This document shows positions 60,043 to 64,000 of a stretch of DNA of 64,000 nt, one piece after another. The notes beneath the pieces are model-generated. The model did not search any database. It was given only the letters and a program-made list of their open reading frames with translations, and had not been told where the DNA came from. Each line of letters starts with the position of its first letter. The first letter of the stretch is position 1. Origin of the DNA: Actinopolymorpha sp. NPDC004070 (lineage in GTDB: Bacteria > Actinomycetota > Actinomycetes > Propionibacteriales > Actinopolymorphaceae); contig NZ_JBEXMJ010000005.1 of assembly GCF_040610475.1 (NCBI RefSeq), forward strand, positions 133,631-197,630. Reading direction: 5' to 3'. A program made the position numbers and the translations under genes.

Positions 60043-60915
60043 TCAGCTCTTGATGCCGGTCAGCGTCACACCCTCGATGAAGTAGCGCTGGAGTACGAAG
60101 AACAACGCGATGATCGGTGCGATCACCGCTGCCGACGCGGCCATCAGGTAGCCCCACTGCGCGGTGTAGACGCTCTGGAAGGACGCCAGCCCGAGTGCCA
60201 AGGTGTACTTGCTCTCGTCGCTGAGATAGAGCAGCGGCCCCAGGAAGTCGTTCCACACGCCGATGAAGGTGAAGATCGTCACCACCACCAGCGCGGGCTT
60301 GGACAGCGGCATGATGATCATCGCGAACACCTTCCACGGTGACGCGCCGTCGATGTAGGCCGCCTCGTCCAGTTCGAACGGGATGGTCAGGAAGAACTGC
60401 CGCAGCAGGAAGACGTTGAACACCCCGCCGCCGGCACCGGCGAACCACGCGGGCACCGTCAGCGGGAGGAACGTGTCCAGCGCACCCAGCGAACGCCACA
60501 TCACGAACGTCGGGATGAGAGTCACCGCGTACGGCAACATCACGCTGCTGAGCAGCAACGCGAACACGACGTTGCGACCACGCCAGCGCAGCCGGGCGAA
60601 GCTGAACGCCGCGACGGAGCAGGTGAGCACCGTGCCCGTCACGGCGAACAGCTCGATCAGCATCGTGTTGAGGAAGTACCTCAGGAAAGGCTGCGCGGTC
60701 AGCGCCCCGGTGAAGTTGGCCCACTCGAACGGGCTCGGGATCCACTCAGGTGGTGCGATGAAGATCTGGTCGTCACCCATCAGCGCGCTGCGGATCAGCC
60801 ACACGAACGGCAGCATCGTCGGGGCCGCACCGAGCACCAGGACGACGTAGAGCGCCAACCGGCCCGGCCGCAACCGCCTCGCCCGTGCGCCGCTCACACC
60901 GGCCACCGAACTCAT
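60043..60915 (-). CDS. Carbohydrate ABC transporter permease (MalG-type)
   Basis: A 290-residue membrane protein with six membrane segments. The EAA loop that contacts the ATPase is EAAYIDGASPWKVF (about residue 185), a MalG-type position. Its ATG at 60915 overlaps the stop of the first permease as ATGA. No ATPase gene is in the window, so a shared MsiK-type ATPase elsewhere is likely, as in other actinobacterial sugar importers. It imports the sugar bound by the lipoprotein at 61891. Confidence 0.93.
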   Translation of the reverse strand: MSSVAGVSGARARRLRPGRLALYVVLVLGAAPTMLPFVWLIRSALMGDDQIFIAPPEWIPSPFEWANFTGALTAQPFLRYFLNTMLIELFAVTGTVLTCSVAAFSFARLRWRGRNVVFALLLSSVMLPYAVTLIPTFVMWRSLGALDTFLPLTVPAWFAGAGGGVFNVFLLRQFFLTIPFELDEAAYIDGASPWKVFAMIIMPLSKPALVVVTIFTFIGVWNDFLGPLLYLSDESKYTLALGLASFQSVYTAQWGYLMAASAAVIAPIIALFFVLQRYFIEGVTLTGIKS

Positions 60916-61868
60916 CGGGCACCTGCCATCTCGTAGTAGACCCACCGGCGGGCGTTCCGGAACAGGAAGAACGTGATGACCATGATCACCATGAAGAGGA
61001 TCCAGGCGAGCGCGCTCGCGTACCCCATCTCGCTCTCGGTGAACGCGGTCCGCCACAGGTAGTAGATGTAGAACAGGGTCGCGTTGTTCGGCCCGCCCTG
61101 CGTCATGACGTACGCCTGGTTGAACACCTGGAACGTGCCGATCACACCGGTGACCAGGTTGTAGAAGATGGTCGGCGTCATCATCGGCAGGGTCACGTGC
61201 CGGAACCGCTGCCACACACCGCCGCCGTCGATCGACACCGCCTCGTACAGATGCCGCGGCACACCCTGCAGGCCGGCGAGGAAGATGACCATCGCGTTGC
61301 CGAATCCCCAGGTGCTCATGATGACCAGCGACGGCACCGCACCCCGTTCGCTGTAGATCCACTGCGACGTGGGCAGGCCGCCCTCGCGTAGCAGGGAGTT
61401 GAGCAGACCGAAGTCGGGGTTGAAGATCCAGATCCACAGCACGGCGCTGGCCACTGCCGGCACCAGCGTGGGAAGGTAGTAGATCGTGCGCCACAGGGCG
61501 AGCCCGCGCACCTTCTGGTTGAGCAGCAGGGCCACCACGAACCCGATCACGAGGACGAGTGGGACCGTTCCCAGGGTGTAGTACGTGGTGACGCTCAGGG
61601 ACTTCCAGAACAACTCGTCGCCGCCGAGGGTGCGGTAGTTGCCGAGCCCGACGAACGACGGGCTGCCGCCGATCGTCCAGTCGGTCAGACTGAAGACGAA
61701 CGACGCGATCATCGGCCCGATCGTGAAGATCACGAAGCCGAGGATCGCCGGCAGCGCCATCAGGACACCCCAACGGCGCTCCAGCCGGCCCTGCCCCGAA
61801 AGGCGGGCCGGCCCACGTGAGCGCACCTGGCCGGGCCGGGTCGCCGGCTCGGTGGGAGCTACGGTCAT
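60912..61868 (-). CDS. Carbohydrate ABC transporter permease (MalF-type)
   Basis: A 318-residue membrane protein with six membrane segments and a basic, Pro-rich N-terminal tail (about 30 residues). The EAA loop is EAVSIDGGGVWQRF (about residue 215), followed by FRHVTLPMMTPTIF. FVFSLTDWTIGG opens the P1 region typical of MalF-type subunits. The ATG at 61868 lies 22 bases after the binding-protein stop. It is coupled to the second permease. Confidence 0.93.
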   Translation of the reverse strand: MTVAPTEPATRPGQVRSRGPARLSGQGRLERRWGVLMALPAILGFVIFTIGPMIASFVFSLTDWTIGGSPSFVGLGNYRTLGGDELFWKSLSVTTYYTLGTVPLVLVIGFVVALLLNQKVRGLALWRTIYYLPTLVPAVASAVLWIWIFNPDFGLLNSLLREGGLPTSQWIYSERGAVPSLVIMSTWGFGNAMVIFLAGLQGVPRHLYEAVSIDGGGVWQRFRHVTLPMMTPTIFYNLVTGVIGTFQVFNQAYVMTQGGPNNATLFYIYYLWRTAFTESEMGYASALAWILFMVIMVITFFLFRNARRWVYYEMAGAR

Positions 61869-61890
61869 GCGAACGCCCTCCTGCCGCCGG

Positions 61891-63291
61891 TCACGGCGTC
61901 TGGCTCGGGTACCAGCCCTGCAGCAACTTGTCGATCTTGGGTACGAGCGCCGTCAACACTTCCTTGGCGGGCTGCTTCCCGGTCTCGATCCGCTGCAGCG
62001 CAGGCGTCAGGACCTCGCTGATGTTGTCCATGTTCTTCAGCCGCTGGCCGAACGCCGTCTGCGCGTGGTTCAGCGTGTAGTCGACCACCGCGGTGCGGTA
62101 CTCCGGTGGGTGCGAGTCGTTCTTGATCCAGGAGTCGATCGCCCGCGGGTCGGTGTAGTACTTCTTCTCCAACGGCATCCACAGGCCGTTCTTGAACAGG
62201 TCGACGTACCTCGGGTCGTTGTGGAACATGAACAGCTCCACGGCCTCCTCGGGATACTTCGAGCCCGAGAACACCACCGACGCGCCGCCGAGCTGGGTGG
62301 TGGCCGGCTCGCCGTACCTCGGCAGCACACCGATGCCGTAGTCGACCTTGCTCTGGGCCATGTCCAGCAGCACCCACTGGCCGTCCACCGCCATCGCGAT
62401 CCGTTTGGTCTGCAACTGCACGTTGGTGGCCGGTGCGTTGTTGCCGAGCTGCACCGGAGTCGGCGCGACGTGGTGCTTGTACATCAGGTCCTGGAGGTTC
62501 TGGAACACCTCCACCGCCTTCGGCTGGTCCAGCAGGCACTTGCGGCCGGACTCGTCCACGAACGCCGCGCCGTTGCTGCGGAGGAAGGACTCCCACGTGG
62601 TGCTGGACTGCACGCTCACCGAGGCGCCGAACTGCCTGATCCGCTTGGGGTCGAAGCCGGACTCGTCGGGGCGCTTGCCGTTCTGGTCGCGGGTGAGCTT
62701 GTACGCGGCCTGCACGAACTCGTCCCACGTCCAGGCCTTGCCGGCCTCGGCGGGCGGCGGCTCGACACCCGCGTCCTTCATGACTGCCCGGTTGTACCAG
62801 AGCAGCATGACCTCGTTGGCAGTCTGAGTGCCGAACGTCTTGTCCTTGCCGTACCAGAAGTAGGTGCCGGGCAGCCGGTCGGCGAGCGCGGGGTACTTCT
62901 TGAAGTACTTCGCGAGGTTGACCAGCTTGCCCTGCCCAGCCAGGCGGTAGCCCATCGATCCGCCCATGTACGCCACGTCCGGCGCGCGCTTGCTGGCCAC
63001 CAGCGTGTTGACCTTGGTGTCGTACTCGTTCGGGGTGTAGACGGGCTTGACCGACACCCCGTCGTACTTGTCCTCGAACTGCTTGAGCATGGCGTTGATC
63101 GCCTTCTGCTCGAACGACGAACCCCAGTACATGAACTGCAGTTGCGCCTTGCTGCCGCCGCCTCCGCCGCTGTCGCCTCCGCAGCCGGCCAGCGCCGGGA
63201 GCGCCGCGGCACCGGCCGCCAGGCCGCCCGCCCGCAGCAGGTCCCGCCGGCTCCAGCGCGGGCGGCCGGGCACGATGGGTCGGGTGTTCAT
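61891..63291 (-). CDS. Extracellular solute-binding lipoprotein of a sugar ABC importer
   Basis: A 466-residue lipoprotein. The twin-arginine-like signal RRDLLRAGGLAAGAAALPAL is followed by the lipobox LAGC (Cys 37), so export may be by Tat with lipid attachment. The mature part has the family-1 solute-binding layout: KAQLQFMYWGSSFEQKAINA, VYTPNEYDTKVNTLVAS, LLWYNRAVMKDAGVEPPP and GIGVLPRYGEPATTQLGGAS. The ATG at 63291 overlaps the GH127 stop as ATGA. The enzyme in front suggests arabinofuranose-containing oligosaccharides as ligand. Confidence 0.92.
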   Translation of the reverse strand: MNTRPIVPGRPRWSRRDLLRAGGLAAGAAALPALAGCGGDSGGGGGSKAQLQFMYWGSSFEQKAINAMLKQFEDKYDGVSVKPVYTPNEYDTKVNTLVASKRAPDVAYMGGSMGYRLAGQGKLVNLAKYFKKYPALADRLPGTYFWYGKDKTFGTQTANEVMLLWYNRAVMKDAGVEPPPAEAGKAWTWDEFVQAAYKLTRDQNGKRPDESGFDPKRIRQFGASVSVQSSTTWESFLRSNGAAFVDESGRKCLLDQPKAVEVFQNLQDLMYKHHVAPTPVQLGNNAPATNVQLQTKRIAMAVDGQWVLLDMAQSKVDYGIGVLPRYGEPATTQLGGASVVFSGSKYPEEAVELFMFHNDPRYVDLFKNGLWMPLEKKYYTDPRAIDSWIKNDSHPPEYRTAVVDYTLNHAQTAFGQRLKNMDNISEVLTPALQRIETGKQPAKEVLTALVPKIDKLLQGWYPSQTP

Positions 63292-64000
63292 GAGGCTTCT
63301 CCTGAGGTGGCTGACGGGGTGACTGACTGGGTGACGGGCAGCCAGACCCGCATCGCGCGGCCGTCCCGGTTGTCCCACTGGAAGTAGGGCACCGCGGTCG
63401 CGGTCACCGCCTGGCTGGTCACCGACTGGGCGGTGGGCTGGGACGAGTACGGAAAACCGTTGCGTGGCTGGGACACCGCGGCGGCGTCCATGGTGAGCAG
63501 GACCGTGCGGCCGACTCCGGCAAGGTCGGCTTGCGGTACGACCCGGATACCCGCGTCAGGTGCGAGCGTGAGGTCCTCCACGTCGACACCGTCGGCCTGG
63601 TCGGTCTGCTCGAAGCAGTAGACGAGCGGGCCGCGTTCGACCGCGACACACCCGCGTACCGCGTCGATCCGCTGGTGCGGGAAGACCAGCCGGGGCGTGA
63701 GGTCCAGCGTGATCGTGACGGTGTCACCCGGCACCCAGGCCCGGCGGACGACGACGTAGCCGCGCTCGTCCGGGGTCGCGTCGGCAGGCTCGCAGTTCAC
63801 ACTGATCCCCACGGACGGGCTCCACGCCGGCACCCGCAGCGCCAGCGACCACTCGCCCTCCGGCGCGGCGTCGACGGTGAACGCGACCTCTCCCTCCCAG
63901 GGGTACTCGGTCCGCACCGACAGAGCCACCTCGCCCGCGGGCAGGTCCGCCCGGATCGTGCCCGGGACGTACTGGTGGACGCTCAGCCCGTCGTCGTTCG
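63288..64000 (-). CDS. GH127 beta-L-arabinofuranosidase family, C-terminal part
   Basis: About 236 C-terminal codons are in the window; the gene continues past base 64000 and lacks its catalytic N-terminal barrel here. QYVPGTIRADLPAGEVALSV and EWSLALRVPAWSPSVGISVN are beta-sandwich stretches of the GH127/DUF1680 family. LDLTPRLVFPHQRIDAVRGC and VAVERGPLVYCFEQTDQADG match its conserved end. The enzyme would release beta-L-arabinofuranose. It is the first gene of the importer operon seen here; an intact active site (Glu and Cys) cannot be checked. Confidence 0.85.
   Translation of the reverse strand, partial: NDDGLSVHQYVPGTIRADLPAGEVALSVRTEYPWEGEVAFTVDAAPEGEWSLALRVPAWSPSVGISVNCEPADATPDERGYVVVRRAWVPGDTVTITLDLTPRLVFPHQRIDAVRGCVAVERGPLVYCFEQTDQADGVDVEDLTLAPDAGIRVVPQADLAGVGRTVLLTMDAAAVSQPRNGFPYSSQPTAQSVTSQAVTATAVPYFQWDNRDGRAMRVWLPVTQSVTPSATSGEAS

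Noticed and set aside
61639..63387. 582-codon plus-strand frame opposite the permease and binding-protein genes
   Set aside because: Antisense shadow of a clearly recognised ABC operon.

Overview
The window is high-GC DNA with strongly GC-biased third codon positions, many GTG starts and frequent leaderless-looking promoters. It carries actinobacterial marker families: DUF3152, DUF3263, DUF5753-type HTH regulators, DUF222/HNH proteins, a bacterial XPB helicase with its partner protein, a HelR-like ATPase, and the thrC - MoaD - cspA - groEL block. This is a chromosomal segment of an Actinomycetota member. The amount of carbohydrate and sugar-acid catabolism suggests a soil Propionibacteriales lineage (Actinopolymorpha- or Kribbella-like), but that placement is inference.

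Layout. 1-7.8 kb: partial DJ-1/PfpI protein, LPG-synthase-type membrane protein, XPB-partner protein, DUF3152 metalloprotease-like protein, HAD-IIA phosphatase, NhaD/SLC13-type transporter and CBS protein. 7.9-15 kb: methyltransferase remnant, CGNR-type regulator, XPB helicase, secreted DUF1906/SH3 protein and HelR-like ATPase. 15-21.3 kb: HD hydrolase, membrane protein, GH20 hexosaminidase behind three evenly spaced palindromes, DUF4031, CutC, a small protein and an RraA-family protein. 21.4-24 kb: an accessory islet with an XRE/DUF5753 regulator and four small unknown proteins, two of them peptides associated with hairpins. 24-31.4 kb: M19 dipeptidase, groEL behind two tandem CIRCE operators, a nine-unit minisatellite, cspA, a GH36 alpha-galactosidase-like enzyme, a MoaD/ThiS protein and threonine synthase, the last preceded by a SAM-I riboswitch. 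31.6-46.2 kb: serine-hydrolase remnant, secreted protein, two GT20 trehalose-phosphate-synthase homologues, a BY-kinase-like protein, DUF3263-OtsB, amidase, VOC protein, Gfo/Idh/MocA oxidoreductase, FGGY kinase and PAS-GAF-PP2C phosphatase. 46.2-57.9 kb: sugar-acid catabolism (KDG kinase, KDPG aldolase, Nramp-like transporter, FadR regulator, two SDRs, D-2-hydroxyacid dehydrogenase, ketoglutarate-semialdehyde-type dehydrogenase, FAH hydrolase, IclR, U32-like TIM-barrel protein). 57.9-64 kb: DUF222/HNH protein, broken TetR gene, and an arabinofuranoside uptake operon (GH127, lipoprotein, two permeases).

How the genes work together. Trehalose synthesis is represented by canonical OtsA (41.0 kb) and OtsB (36 kb), plus a divergent GT20 paralogue. 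The 46-57 kb block looks like an uptake-and-degradation unit for an aldonate or uronate, with FadR and IclR as specific regulators. SAM probably controls translation of threonine synthase and the overlapping MoaD-like protein. Heat shock control of groEL is by HrcA through a double CIRCE.

No rRNA, tRNA, CRISPR array or intact insertion sequence was recognised. Three gene remnants (7.9, 31.6 and 59.7 kb) sit between intact genes.
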